A stretch of DNA of 64,000 bases from Prolixibacteraceae bacterium (lineage in GTDB: Bacteria; Bacteroidota; Bacteroidia; Bacteroidales; Prolixibacteraceae): assembly GCA_019459525.1 (NCBI GenBank), contig JAIBEY010000042.1:62001-126000 (forward strand). The letters are read 5' to 3'. Both the position numbers and the translations under genes were made by a program. A model generated the notes under the pieces. It saw nothing but the letters and a program-made list of their open reading frames with translations, was not told where the DNA came from and searched no databases. Below are positions 20,460-30,605 of this stretch, in pieces; position 1 is the stretch's first letter; each line of letters starts with the position of its first letter.

Positions 20460-21920
20460 TTAATGTAATCCTTTTTTATCCTCGGGCCTATTTTTCAACC
20501 TCTTATAAAAAGGCAGATATTCTACGTTGTCATATTTAACCCGCTGGCGGAATAAATAAAAACTGGTACCGAATGAGATTCCTGAAAACTCTGATATTCC
20601 AGGCAATAAAAACGATGTGAGATTATCGGTACCCAGGTAAGTTTGGCCATGTTTCCACTTATACAAAAACCCAAGAGGAATATTAAAATAAGAATCGCCG
20701 ATGATGGAATACCCGAAAGAAATATTGAAGTTTTTATTCACATCAAAACCTGAAGTGAACGACATACTGTTATGTTTTAATCCTTTATAGTCGATTAAGC
20801 GATTAACAAAACCCAAACTAACAATTGGACTAAGCTTGTACCTGATTCCGGCATAATAAGTTGTGGGCAAAGAAAGGGAATACTCTTCCTGATCTTTTTC
20901 AACCTTAAATAATCCATGAACATCTTCCGTTTCTGTTGAAAAATTTGGGGTTTTGGATAAATAATTATCGCCCTTTTCAAAAATGAATTCATCGGGAAAC
21001 TTGTACTGACCTTTTAAAATCAACGAATTAAGGTTACTCTTCCAATTTATCTTTCCCAGATCGACCACACTGGCTGAAACAACTATTCTTGAATTTATCC
21101 GGTAACTAAATCCCAGGTCAATGCCAAGCCCAAGGTTCTTCGAATTCATCAAATAATCTTTTACATTATAATTGTTGGCAACAGCAACCCCATCCAAAAG
21201 GGTATCGGCATCAAGTTTAAAATCTAACGGAACGGATAACCTTACCGGCCCGTATGTGTTCAAATAATAATCGCCGTCTTTGATCAGCGCCTCTCCCTCA
21301 GCCTCGGAATACATGGAAGCTTTCCCAAAATACAGCTTCGCCCGGATTCCTACCTCTAGTTTATTATTAATCTGCTTTCCGTATCCCAGGCTATATTCGC
21401 GGTAATGAACGATTTCCGACGGAAAAAACTGGCGCCTGTCGGTATAAACCGTAGAGTAATCAGGATCGGATAAAAAATTGGAGAAATTGCCCTCCAGATT
21501 CGTTATAAACTGTTCGGCTTCTTTAATGCGAAAGTTAAACGAACCAATAGCGGAGTTATAATAACCCAGGTTTAAAAGTGCGATTTCCATTCGCTGGTAA
21601 AACAGGCCTGTTTTCACCAAATCATCAAAAACTTGATTATAATCCGCATCGGTAATGGTGCCTTTAACAAATTTGGTCAGCATGTCTTGTATGATTTCTT
21701 GCTTGTTGTAACCAACGCCCATGCCCGCAAGTGGTAGTATGCTGAAGGTAAATCTTTCTTTTTGCGAAGTAAGAAAGGCAGGATTTAAATTGGAAGAGTT
21801 AATATGGCCTTCGGTATGGTAAAAAAACAAACTTGATTGAGCATGGCCCAAAACCACCGTTAATAGTAGAATTACCAGGATTAAGTAACACTTTCTGACT
21901 GCCATTAAAGTATTATTCAT
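20460..21920 (-). CDS. DUF5723-like outer membrane protein
   Basis: Signal peptide after internal Met; SSLFFYHTEGHINSSNLNPAFLTSQKERFTFSILPLAGMGV pattern; beta-barrel-like. Confidence 0.65.
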   Translation of the reverse strand: MNNTLMAVRKCYLILVILLLTVVLGHAQSSLFFYHTEGHINSSNLNPAFLTSQKERFTFSILPLAGMGVGYNKQEIIQDMLTKFVKGTITDADYNQVFDDLVKTGLFYQRMEIALLNLGYYNSAIGSFNFRIKEAEQFITNLEGNFSNFLSDPDYSTVYTDRRQFFPSEIVHYREYSLGYGKQINNKLEVGIRAKLYFGKASMYSEAEGEALIKDGDYYLNTYGPVRLSVPLDFKLDADTLLDGVAVANNYNVKDYLMNSKNLGLGIDLGFSYRINSRIVVSASVVDLGKINWKSNLNSLILKGQYKFPDEFIFEKGDNYLSKTPNFSTETEDVHGLFKVEKDQEEYSLSLPTTYYAGIRYKLSPIVSLGFVNRLIDYKGLKHNSMSFTSGFDVNKNFNISFGYSIIGDSYFNIPLGFLYKWKHGQTYLGTDNLTSFLLPGISEFSGISFGTSFYLFRQRVKYDNVEYLPFYKRLKNRPEDKKGLH

Positions 21921-22429
21921 GATTTTCCAATAGCTAAAACACCGTAATGGATAAGATTTCTGTTTACTCTGCTCAGTTATTTCGACATGCAAATATGGCC
22001 AAATTATACGTTTTAGGAAACAACCAACTTAACCGCTTGTTCGAAATCGTATTCATTTCCCATACTCAGCCCAATGAAAAGGATCATTTTGCTTTCAAAC
22101 ATTGCAAAAAAATACAATTGTTTTCATTTAGCTAAACAGGATCATTTATAGAACTTTACTATACAAGTTACGCATTTTTTTGCCAAAAATTGTTAATCCC
22201 TGTAACGAAATGCCCGTTCAATCGTCCTATCCCTTTGTAAAGAAAACTCAGAAACAGAAAACAGAAGGTTCATTAAATTTCGTTCACCGGTGTTTTAAGT
22301 ATGTATTTGTCGGTTAAAACTGACATTTTAATCGTTTTACAGTTCGAAATCGGCCATTCATCGAAAAAAACAGAACCTATTGTGCATTAATAACGAATTT
22401 TGACTTGAAAACTAGCAGAAAACAAAGCC

Positions 22430-23155
22430 ATGATTAAATTAAACAACATTCACAAATCCTATGTAATGGGAAACAACAGTCTCCACGTCCTGAAAGGCAT
22501 CGACCTTCATATCGAACAAGGAGACTTTGTTTCTATCATGGGTTCATCCGGTTCCGGAAAATCGACTCTTTTGAATATTTTAGGAATGCTCGACAACTAT
22601 GACAATGGAACTTACCATTTGTCGGGTAACCTGATTTCGAACATGAGCGAAACAAAAGCGGCCAAATACCGCAACGACCTCGTAGGTTTTGTATTCCAGT
22701 CGTTTAACCTGATTTCGTTTAAAAACGCGATGGAGAACGTAGCACTGCCACTTTATTACAAAGGAGTTCCGCGGAAAAAACGAAACCAGATTGCGTTGGA
22801 ATACCTTGAAAAATTAGGGTTGAAAGATTGGGCGAATCACATGCCAAACGAAATGTCGGGAGGTCAGAAACAACGTGTCGCCATCGCCCGTGCATTGATT
22901 TCGAATCCTAAAATTATTTTAGCCGACGAGCCAACCGGTGCCTTGGATACAGCAACCTCGTACGAAGTTATGGAAATCCTGAAACAGGTTAATGACTCAG
23001 GTATTACCGTGATTATTGTTACCCACGAACACGACATTGCTGCCATGACCCGCCAGATTATCAGGCTCAAAGACGGACGAATCCACGAGATTATCCGCAA
23101 CGGAGAACTGAAACAGTTCCAGAAAAGCTACATGAAAGAACTGGAAACCGCTTAA
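22430..23155 (+). CDS. ABC transporter ATP-binding protein (MacB/LolD type)
   Basis: Walker A GSSGSGKSTLL, signature NEMSGGQKQRVAIARAL, Walker B IILADEPTGALD. Confidence 0.95.
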   Translation: MIKLNNIHKSYVMGNNSLHVLKGIDLHIEQGDFVSIMGSSGSGKSTLLNILGMLDNYDNGTYHLSGNLISNMSETKAAKYRNDLVGFVFQSFNLISFKNAMENVALPLYYKGVPRKKRNQIALEYLEKLGLKDWANHMPNEMSGGQKQRVAIARALISNPKIILADEPTGALDTATSYEVMEILKQVNDSGITVIIVTHEHDIAAMTRQIIRLKDGRIHEIIRNGELKQFQKSYMKELETA

Positions 23156-23165
23156 TCCTGAAAAC

Positions 23166-24416
23166 ATGTTTGACATTGACAAATGGCAGGAAATTCTTGC
23201 CACCATCAAAAAAAATAAGATGCGGACTTTCCTCACGGGTTTCTCTGTGGCCTGGGGGATTTTCATGCTGATGATTTTGCTGGGTTCAGGAAACGGGCTG
23301 AGTAACGGTGTTGCCTCCAATTTCATGAACGATGCAGTAAATGCCATGTGGATTTGGCAAGGAGAAACCACCATTCCTTACGAAGGGATGAAAACCGGAC
23401 GCCCTATCCAATTTCACAACCAGGATCAGGAAGTTGTACAGAAAGTTTCAGGAGTTGGTGCTTCTTCCGGACGTTACTTTATGGGAAATACCCGCTATTC
23501 CTACTTAAAAGAATCGGGCGAATATACCACCATAACCTGCCAGCCCGAATTAAGAGAGGTGGAAAACCTGATTCTGAACGAAGGCCGGTTTATCAATCAG
23601 ATTGATATCCTACAGAACAGAAAAGTGGTAGTCATCGGCGCTGATATAAAAACAGCCCTCTTTAAAGATTCAGTTGCCTTAGGCGAGTATGTCAATATAA
23701 ATATGGTACCTTTTAAAGTGGTGGGTATTTGCACCGAACCCGGATCGACCCGGAACAGGAATGCTTATATGCCGCTTTCAACCGCCCAAATGATCTTCAA
23801 CGGATCTAACAGGCTTCATAACCTGGCACTTACGATTAATGCCTCCACCCTTGAAGAAAGCCAGGCTATTGAAGAACAAATCAGGACAGCATTAGGCAAA
23901 CAACATAAATTTGATCCCAAAGACGAAGGCGCCATTGGCTTGTACAATAAATTGGAAAATTACATCCAGACGATGAAAATATTCCAGGCCATTAAAATAT
24001 TTATCTGGATCATTGGCATTGGAACCTTGATTGCCGGAATCGTTGGCGTAAGCAACATTATGCTCATTGTTGTAAAAGAACGAACCAAAGAAATCGGAAT
24101 CCGTAAAGCCATCGGCGCAAGCCCATCTTCAGTAATTGGGTTGATTTTGCTCGAATCGATCATGATAACCACCATCGCCGGATACATTGGTCTCGTTTTG
24201 GGTACCGGATTGATGGAAATGATCAACTACTTTATGATGCAATCTGCCGGACCGGCAACCGACCAAAGCGAAACCATATTCCTGAATCCGACTGTTGATA
24301 TCAACATAGCCATCTATTCCACTCTGCTGCTCATCGTTGCAGGGGCGATTGCAGGTTACATTCCAGCCAAACGGGCCGCCAGTATTAAACCGATTGTTGC
24401 CCTGCGCGACGAATAA
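23166..24416 (+). CDS. ABC transporter permease (MacB/FtsX type), copy 1
   Basis: MacB_PCD plus FtsX: KNKMRTFLTGFSVAWGIFMLMILLGSG; IMLIVVKERTKEIGIRKAIGASP. Confidence 0.93.
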   Translation: MFDIDKWQEILATIKKNKMRTFLTGFSVAWGIFMLMILLGSGNGLSNGVASNFMNDAVNAMWIWQGETTIPYEGMKTGRPIQFHNQDQEVVQKVSGVGASSGRYFMGNTRYSYLKESGEYTTITCQPELREVENLILNEGRFINQIDILQNRKVVVIGADIKTALFKDSVALGEYVNINMVPFKVVGICTEPGSTRNRNAYMPLSTAQMIFNGSNRLHNLALTINASTLEESQAIEEQIRTALGKQHKFDPKDEGAIGLYNKLENYIQTMKIFQAIKIFIWIIGIGTLIAGIVGVSNIMLIVVKERTKEIGIRKAIGASPSSVIGLILLESIMITTIAGYIGLVLGTGLMEMINYFMMQSAGPATDQSETIFLNPTVDINIAIYSTLLLIVAGAIAGYIPAKRAASIKPIVALRDE

Positions 24417-24434
24417 CAAAGAGGAGAATTTACT

Positions 24435-25694
24435 ATGTTTGATTTAGACCTTTGGAGCGAAATAATTAGTGCCCTGAAAAAGAATCGGATGCGAAGCTTT
24501 ATGACTGCCTTTGGTGTTTTCTGGGGAATTTTCATGCTGATTGTTATGTCGGGAGCCGGGAAAGCACTGGAAAATGGGGTACTCGACGGGGTGAGGGCTT
24601 TTGCAACCAACTCGGCCTTCTTCTGGACAGAACGAACCAGTGTGCCTTATGAAGGATTTCAGCGCGGACGCCGCTGGAATTATGAAACAAGCGACATGGA
24701 TTATATTCGGGACAACGTGAAGGAAGTTGAATATTTATCTCCCCGTTTGTTCGGAAACCAGCAAGCCGGAAACAATACTATCCGTGGTGAAAGAGCCGGA
24801 GCATTTAATGTTTATGGCGATTATCCTGATTATTTCAAAATCGATCGCTGGACACCCATTCAGGGACGATTGATCAACGATATTGACATGATCCAGGAAC
24901 GCAAAGTCTGCAACATTGGCGAACGCGTGGTTGAAGTCATGTTCGGGAAAGATGAAAACCCAATCGGGCAATACTTAAAAGTAAGTGGCGTATATTTTCA
25001 GGTTGTGGGTGTTATTCATGCCGAAACCCGCATCAACATTGGTGGAGGGAAAAAAGAAGAAACCATTATCATTCCGTTCAGTACCATGCGGAAAGCCTAC
25101 AACTACGGCAACCGGGTCTATTTCTTTTCGGTAACCTCGAAACCCGGAACCAAAGTAAGCGATCTGGAAGAAAAACTGAAAACCATCTTAAAAGACAGGC
25201 ATAAAGTTGCCCCGGAAGATCAGCAAGCCATCGGTTCGTTCAATATCGAAAAGGAATTCGTCAAATTCAACGCCTTATTTATAGGAATTCAGGCACTAAC
25301 CTGGATTGTAGGAATCGGAACCTTGTTGGCTGGAGTTATCGGCGTTAGTAACATCATGCTGGTAATTATCAAAGAACGAACTCAGGAAATCGGGATACAG
25401 CGGGCCATTGGCGCCACACCTGCAACCGTTATTAAACACATTGTTGCCGAAAGCGTGTTCCTCACTGTAATGGCAGGATACATTGGCCTGTCGTTGGGTG
25501 TCGGGGTACTCGAAATCTTGAATCAGATATTGCTTAAGGGTGGCGATAAATTGTTCTTCCGTAATCCTGAAATCAATCTGACCATGGCCCTCTCAGCTTT
25601 AGCCGTACTTGTTGTTTCCGGAATTATTGCTGGCCTTATTCCGGCAAAAAGAGCTGTAAGTATAAAACCAATTGATGCCATCCGCGACGAATAA
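24435..25694 (+). CDS. ABC transporter permease (MacB/FtsX type), copy 2
   Basis: Paralogous to preceding ORF: KNRMRSFMTAFGVFWGIFMLIVMSGAG; IMLVIIKERTQEIGIQRAIGATP. Confidence 0.93.
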   Translation: MFDLDLWSEIISALKKNRMRSFMTAFGVFWGIFMLIVMSGAGKALENGVLDGVRAFATNSAFFWTERTSVPYEGFQRGRRWNYETSDMDYIRDNVKEVEYLSPRLFGNQQAGNNTIRGERAGAFNVYGDYPDYFKIDRWTPIQGRLINDIDMIQERKVCNIGERVVEVMFGKDENPIGQYLKVSGVYFQVVGVIHAETRINIGGGKKEETIIIPFSTMRKAYNYGNRVYFFSVTSKPGTKVSDLEEKLKTILKDRHKVAPEDQQAIGSFNIEKEFVKFNALFIGIQALTWIVGIGTLLAGVIGVSNIMLVIIKERTQEIGIQRAIGATPATVIKHIVAESVFLTVMAGYIGLSLGVGVLEILNQILLKGGDKLFFRNPEINLTMALSALAVLVVSGIIAGLIPAKRAVSIKPIDAIRDE

Positions 25695-25760
25695 AAAGTT
25701 TTCAACTTAACAATGAACTTTAGAAAATAAGAAAACAGAAACATATAAAAAGACCGAATC

Positions 25761-26885
25761 ATGAAAAGAATTTTCAAAATCTTAGGAATTGTAATCCTTG
25801 TAGGGATTTTTGGGGGAACAATTTATTTCCTCTACACCAAATCAAAAAAGGCGCCGGAAGTATATGAAACCAAAAATCCGTTTGTGACGAACATTGTTCG
25901 TAAAACGGTTGCCACCGGATCAGTTGTTCCGCGAAAAGAAATTGATATTGTTCCACAGGTTTCAGGAATTATTGACGAATTGTATATTGTTGCCGGCGAT
26001 TTTGTAAAAAAAGACCAGGTGATTGCCAAAATCAAGATTATTCCTGACATGGTGAACCTGAACAATGCAGAAACCCGCCTGAACCGAGCCAAATTGGGTT
26101 TCGACGATGCTAAAATTGATTATGACCGTCAACAGAAACTGTACGATCAGAAAGTAATTTCGTACGAAGAATACAAAAAATCCAAGGTTGGGTACGATTC
26201 GGCCAAGGAAGAATTGTCGGCAGCCGAAAATAATATGGAATTAATTAAAAACGGTGTAACAAAAAGGGCTACAACTGCTACTAATACGCTTGTTCGTTCA
26301 ACAGTTAACGGAATGGTGCTCGATGTGCCTATTAAAGAAGGGAATTCGGTTATTCAATCGAACACCTTCAACAACGGAACAACAATCTGTACTGTGGCCG
26401 ACATGCAGGACATGATTTTCAAAGGTAAGGTTGACGAAACCGAAGTAGGTAAAATCAAAGAAGGCATGAACATTGAACTGGAAATTGGCGCCATTGAAAA
26501 AGATAAATTTGGCGCTATCCTGGAATACATTGCCCCTAAAGGGAAAGAAGAAAACGGTGCCATACAGTTTGAGATTAAAGCGAATGTGGTACTGAAAGAA
26601 AACCAGTTTATCCGCGCCGGGTACAGCGCCAACGCCAATATTGTTCTCGAAAAGAAAGACAGCGTGCTGGTTATTCCGGAAGGATTACTGAAGTTCGAAA
26701 AAGATTCTTCGTTTGTTGAGATTGAAACGGCCACACCACAGACGTTCGAAAAACGGATGGTAAAAACCGGAATCTCCGATGGAATGAACATTGAGGTAAC
26801 CGAAGGATTAACAAAAACGGATAAAGTAAAAGGTGCCAAAATTGATCCGAAGAAAGTAAAAGAAGAAGAAAAGAAAAAGGCATAA
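25761..26885 (+). CDS. Periplasmic adaptor (HlyD/MacA-like)
   Basis: TM plus VVPRKEIDIVPQVSGIIDELYIVAGDFVKKDQVIAKIKI; in operon with MacB-type ABC genes. Confidence 0.92.
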   Translation: MKRIFKILGIVILVGIFGGTIYFLYTKSKKAPEVYETKNPFVTNIVRKTVATGSVVPRKEIDIVPQVSGIIDELYIVAGDFVKKDQVIAKIKIIPDMVNLNNAETRLNRAKLGFDDAKIDYDRQQKLYDQKVISYEEYKKSKVGYDSAKEELSAAENNMELIKNGVTKRATTATNTLVRSTVNGMVLDVPIKEGNSVIQSNTFNNGTTICTVADMQDMIFKGKVDETEVGKIKEGMNIELEIGAIEKDKFGAILEYIAPKGKEENGAIQFEIKANVVLKENQFIRAGYSANANIVLEKKDSVLVIPEGLLKFEKDSSFVEIETATPQTFEKRMVKTGISDGMNIEVTEGLTKTDKVKGAKIDPKKVKEEEKKKA

Positions 26886-26903
26886 GAAACCTTTAGTTTC
26901 GGG

Positions 26904-26935
26904 CCACAAACCCTGAATAATTTTTAGGGTTGTGG
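26904..26935 (+). other. Intercistronic stem-loop between adaptor and TolC genes
   Basis: CCACAAACCCT ... AGGGTTGTGG stem with one bulge. Confidence 0.5.
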
Positions 26936-26952
26936 TGCTTTAATACGGATAC

Positions 26953-28323
26953 ATGATAGTAAAACAAATTTTTAAAAATATACGAATGAAACGAGTGTAC
27001 AGCTTTATCGCAGCAATCGCACTGCTTGTTGTGTCCACGAGTGCTCAAGGGCAGTCAACATGGTCGTTGCAGAAATGTATCGATTATGCCCTTCAGAACA
27101 ACATTCAGATTAAACAACAGGCACTGAATTCTGAATATTATAACAACCAACTCGGGCAGGCCAAGTTTAACCGCTTACCTAACCTGAATGCCGGGTTTCA
27201 GAACAACATGAACTTCGGACGAACAATCGGATCGGATAATACCTACCTCGATATCAACTCCAACTCGACCTCGGGAAGCTTAACCACTAACGTTACAGTT
27301 TGGAACGGCTTTACCCTGCAAAACTCTATCAAGGCCGCAGAAATGGATTTGCGTGCCAGCCTCGAAGAAATGCAAAAAGCCAAAGACGACATCATGCTCA
27401 ATATAGCAGCATCGTACCTTGAGATCCTTTTTGCTGACGAGTTACTTATTGTTGCCGAGGATTTGTTGAAGATTACACAGCTCCAGCTCGATCGGACCAG
27501 CAAGCTGGTTGAAGCCGGAAGCCTGGCTAAAGGAAGCCTGCTCGAAATTGAAGCTCAGTTTGCCCGCGAAGAACTTAATGTAGTTAATGCTCAAAACAGG
27601 CTTCAGTTGGCTTACCTGGCACTTTATCAATTCCTCGAAGTTCCATCTACCGAAAGTTTTAAAATTGAGAAACCAACGCTTCCGGAAATTGGTGCAAACC
27701 TGAGCCTTTTGAATTCGATGGATGTATTTAAAAATGCTGTTCAGTTGAGACCTGCCGTTAAAGGTGCAGAATTTAAGCTGGAAAGCGCCCGTAAACAATT
27801 GCTGGTTGCCAAGGGAAACCTGATGCCATCGCTTTCGTTTGGAGGTAACTATTACAACTTTTATAACAATAAATACACCGACTACCAGGGCAATAAAATT
27901 GAATTTAACGATCAGCTTAAAAGCAACGAACGTTATGGTTTTGGTGCCACACTCAACATTCCAATTTTCAATCGTTACCAGGGTAAAACAAGTGTGAATA
28001 ATGCGCAGATTCAGGTAGAGAACAACGAACTTCTGGTGCAGAATACTAAAAACCTGCTCCGGAAAGACATCGAACAATCGTACACCAACGCCCTGGCTGC
28101 ATTTAAACGATATGTAGCCAACCAAAAAACGGTGGTATCGTCAAAAGAAGCATTCCGTTACACCGAAGAAAAATTTAATGTTGGGATGATTAACTCGGTA
28201 GAATACAACCAAAGTAAAAATAACCTGTCGAAAGCCCAGAGTGATCTGCTTCAGGCTAAATACGAATACATTTTCAGGACAAAAATTCTGGATTTTTATA
28301 ACGGACAACCCATTGAGCTGTAG
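26953..28323 (+). CDS. TolC family outer membrane protein
   Basis: WSLQKCIDYALQNNIQIKQQALNSEYYNNQLGQAKFNRLPNLNAG typical TolC start; OEP repeats. Confidence 0.93.
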   Translation: MIVKQIFKNIRMKRVYSFIAAIALLVVSTSAQGQSTWSLQKCIDYALQNNIQIKQQALNSEYYNNQLGQAKFNRLPNLNAGFQNNMNFGRTIGSDNTYLDINSNSTSGSLTTNVTVWNGFTLQNSIKAAEMDLRASLEEMQKAKDDIMLNIAASYLEILFADELLIVAEDLLKITQLQLDRTSKLVEAGSLAKGSLLEIEAQFAREELNVVNAQNRLQLAYLALYQFLEVPSTESFKIEKPTLPEIGANLSLLNSMDVFKNAVQLRPAVKGAEFKLESARKQLLVAKGNLMPSLSFGGNYYNFYNNKYTDYQGNKIEFNDQLKSNERYGFGATLNIPIFNRYQGKTSVNNAQIQVENNELLVQNTKNLLRKDIEQSYTNALAAFKRYVANQKTVVSSKEAFRYTEEKFNVGMINSVEYNQSKNNLSKAQSDLLQAKYEYIFRTKILDFYNGQPIEL

Positions 28324-28367
28324 ATGCAAGAATAGCGACAACTCATAACGCAAGTAAAAATGGTTTT

Positions 28368-28396
28368 AACCGCCGGTGCAAATCGGCGGTTTTTTT
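28368..28396 (+). terminator. Intrinsic terminator of MacB-type efflux operon
   Basis: AACCGCCG-gtgcaaat-CGGCGGTTTTTTT. Confidence 0.88.
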
Positions 28397-28478
28397 ATGC
28401 CGGCTTAAGGGTGGATTTTAAATCGGTATAAAATCATATTTTTTTTACGGGTTACGGATATTCTAAACTCAATTAACT

Positions 28479-28486
28479 TACCTTTG
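28479..28486 (+). promoter_or_regulatory. Candidate Bacteroidota -7 element for corA
   Basis: TACCTTTG matches TANNTTTG; about 115 nt upstream of corA start. Confidence 0.5.
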
Positions 28487-28602
28487 CACCGAAATCATTA
28501 TAAATCCAAAATGGACGATTATCATTCGACACAGTTATTTAAGTTATTAATCCGGTAAACAGAGCCCGTCATAGTCTCTGCTTGTCGAAAAAAGGAGAAA
28601 CT

Positions 28603-29532
28603 ATGATTACTTATTGGGAAACCGGTACTTCCTTTACACGTCTGAATGAATACCAGCCAAACTGCTGGATCAACTCACAGGAACTTACCAACGAAGAAGT
28701 AGAAATTTTAATCAGCGAATACCACGTACCCCGCGATTTTGTGATGGATGCGCTGGATACCGACGAACGTTCGCGTATTGAAGTTGACGAAGATATGGTT
28801 ATGATCATTCTTCGGGTTCCGCTTAACAACCAGAACAATGGTATTCCTTTTATAACTGTACCTCTGGGTATTGTTATTTCGGGCAACCAAATCATTACCA
28901 TCTGTTCACGCCGGACCGAGATCATCCCGTCCTTAATTAAAGCCATAAACGAGAACAAAATCACCATCGTTAACCAATTCGACTATGTGTTGCGTATTTT
29001 CCTGATTTCTGCAGTTTGGTTCCTTCAGTTCCTGAAAGAGATAAACGTACAAACCGCGCTGATTGAAAAAGACCTGGAAAATGCTACCAAAAACAAGGAA
29101 TTACACCGCTTGCTGCGCATGGAAAAATGCCTGGTTTTCTTCATCACCTCACTGAAATCGAATGAAATGGTTTTGGCCAAAATGCGCAACAGCCGCAACA
29201 TGCAAGGTATTGAACACGACGAAGATTTGATGGAAGACGTCATTATTGAAACCAAACAGGCCCTCGAAATGGCAAACGTTTACAGCGACATCCAAAGCGG
29301 AATGATGGATGCCTTTGCCTCGGTGATTTCGAATAACCTGAACGTGATCATGAAACAACTCACGTCAGTAACCATTATCCTGATGATCCCAACTTTGGTC
29401 GCCAGTTTATACGGAATGAACGTCCCGAATAACCTGGAAGGAACCCCGTTTGCTTTTGCTTATGTCATTGCTATATCGATCACATTATCGCTGGTCGGCG
29501 TTCTGCTCTTCAAATGGAAAAACTGGTTCTAA
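28603..29532 (+). CDS. corA: Magnesium/cobalt transporter CorA family
   Basis: C-terminal YGMNVPNN (GMN motif) between two TM helices; SD GGAG just before ATG at 28603. Confidence 0.93.
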   Translation: MITYWETGTSFTRLNEYQPNCWINSQELTNEEVEILISEYHVPRDFVMDALDTDERSRIEVDEDMVMIILRVPLNNQNNGIPFITVPLGIVISGNQIITICSRRTEIIPSLIKAINENKITIVNQFDYVLRIFLISAVWFLQFLKEINVQTALIEKDLENATKNKELHRLLRMEKCLVFFITSLKSNEMVLAKMRNSRNMQGIEHDEDLMEDVIIETKQALEMANVYSDIQSGMMDAFASVISNNLNVIMKQLTSVTIILMIPTLVASLYGMNVPNNLEGTPFAFAYVIAISITLSLVGVLLFKWKNWF

Positions 29533-29550
29533 ACACCTCGATGACTGGAT

Positions 29551-30555
29551 TTACCAAAGTTTAGGCAACTGCCACGAAAATTGTAGAAATACAACAGCAG
29601 CGATCAACACATACAGAAATATTTCGGCCCAGACTAACCGTTTCATAAATATCAGATAATTCGAAATCAGGTAAGTTAGTGGTATGGCCAACACCATAAT
29701 AATTTCCTGGGAAACCGCCGGACTGGCCATAATCAGTGTAATCGAAATAAGAAAAATCCAGAAGAAGGCTTTAAAATATTTGCGGGAACTGATTTTTTTA
29801 CCGTCGTACTGCGAGAGAAGAAAAAGACTACCCAAAAGAGTCAGTAAAATCAACAATCCGATATAAATCTGAATCGCTAGATTTTCGCGAAGGAAAGTCT
29901 GATGAGAAGTAAAATTCGCTTTTAAAGTCAGTTGTAATTCATCAGAACTCCCTGTTGCCAAATAGTAAGTGAGGGCAGCTACCCAGGGCAAAGCAAATCC
30001 GAGAGTCGTTAAAACATATTCGCGCCAGTTTACTTTTGGTTTAATAATTATAAATCCGATCCAAAGAAAGGGAAAAAAGAAAACCAGATTCAAGTAAAAC
30101 AATGACCCGATAGCCAGAAAAATGCCGGAATCGAACGCATTGGAATGAATAACTTCCTTCTCGTAAGTATTAAAAATACGGTCGATTGCCAATATCAGAA
30201 ACAGTGAGGCCGGATAAACCGGGTGCATGGAATGAAGATCAGGCAGGCCACTGGTTATCAATACAAAAAGGCTTGCCGGAAGTACCGTCCTGATTTTAAT
30301 AAAGGCATACTGCACATTCAGTTTTAAAATCAGAAATGCCAGTAGAATAGTAAACAGCAAGGCTGTAACAGTGCTGGCCAATGGATTTTCACCAAGTAAA
30401 TAATCAATAGGCTTATACAAAATCATCATGTCTTCGCCCTGATAAAAAGGGAAAGCCACCGAATTCATTAATGATTTAACCCATAAAGCTATTGCAATAA
30501 ATGGGATCAGCAGAAAATGAAATGGTTGATTTGTTCTTAACGTTTTGAGTAACAT
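29551..30555 (-). CDS. Multi-TM membrane protein (DUF6427-like)
   Basis: About 9 predicted TM segments; Bacteroidota-type membrane protein, no catalytic motif recognised. Confidence 0.5.
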   Translation of the reverse strand: MLLKTLRTNQPFHFLLIPFIAIALWVKSLMNSVAFPFYQGEDMMILYKPIDYLLGENPLASTVTALLFTILLAFLILKLNVQYAFIKIRTVLPASLFVLITSGLPDLHSMHPVYPASLFLILAIDRIFNTYEKEVIHSNAFDSGIFLAIGSLFYLNLVFFFPFLWIGFIIIKPKVNWREYVLTTLGFALPWVAALTYYLATGSSDELQLTLKANFTSHQTFLRENLAIQIYIGLLILLTLLGSLFLLSQYDGKKISSRKYFKAFFWIFLISITLIMASPAVSQEIIMVLAIPLTYLISNYLIFMKRLVWAEIFLYVLIAAVVFLQFSWQLPKLW

Positions 30556-30605
30556 GACCGAAAAATTACTTCAGTAAATATTCTAATTTTAGTGGATGGG
30601 TGCCT

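Noticed and set aside
22140-22430. About 290-nt gap before the MacB-type operon, considered for a regulatory RNA or missed gene
   Set aside because: No ORF, aptamer core or strong hairpin found; probably an ordinary promoter region.
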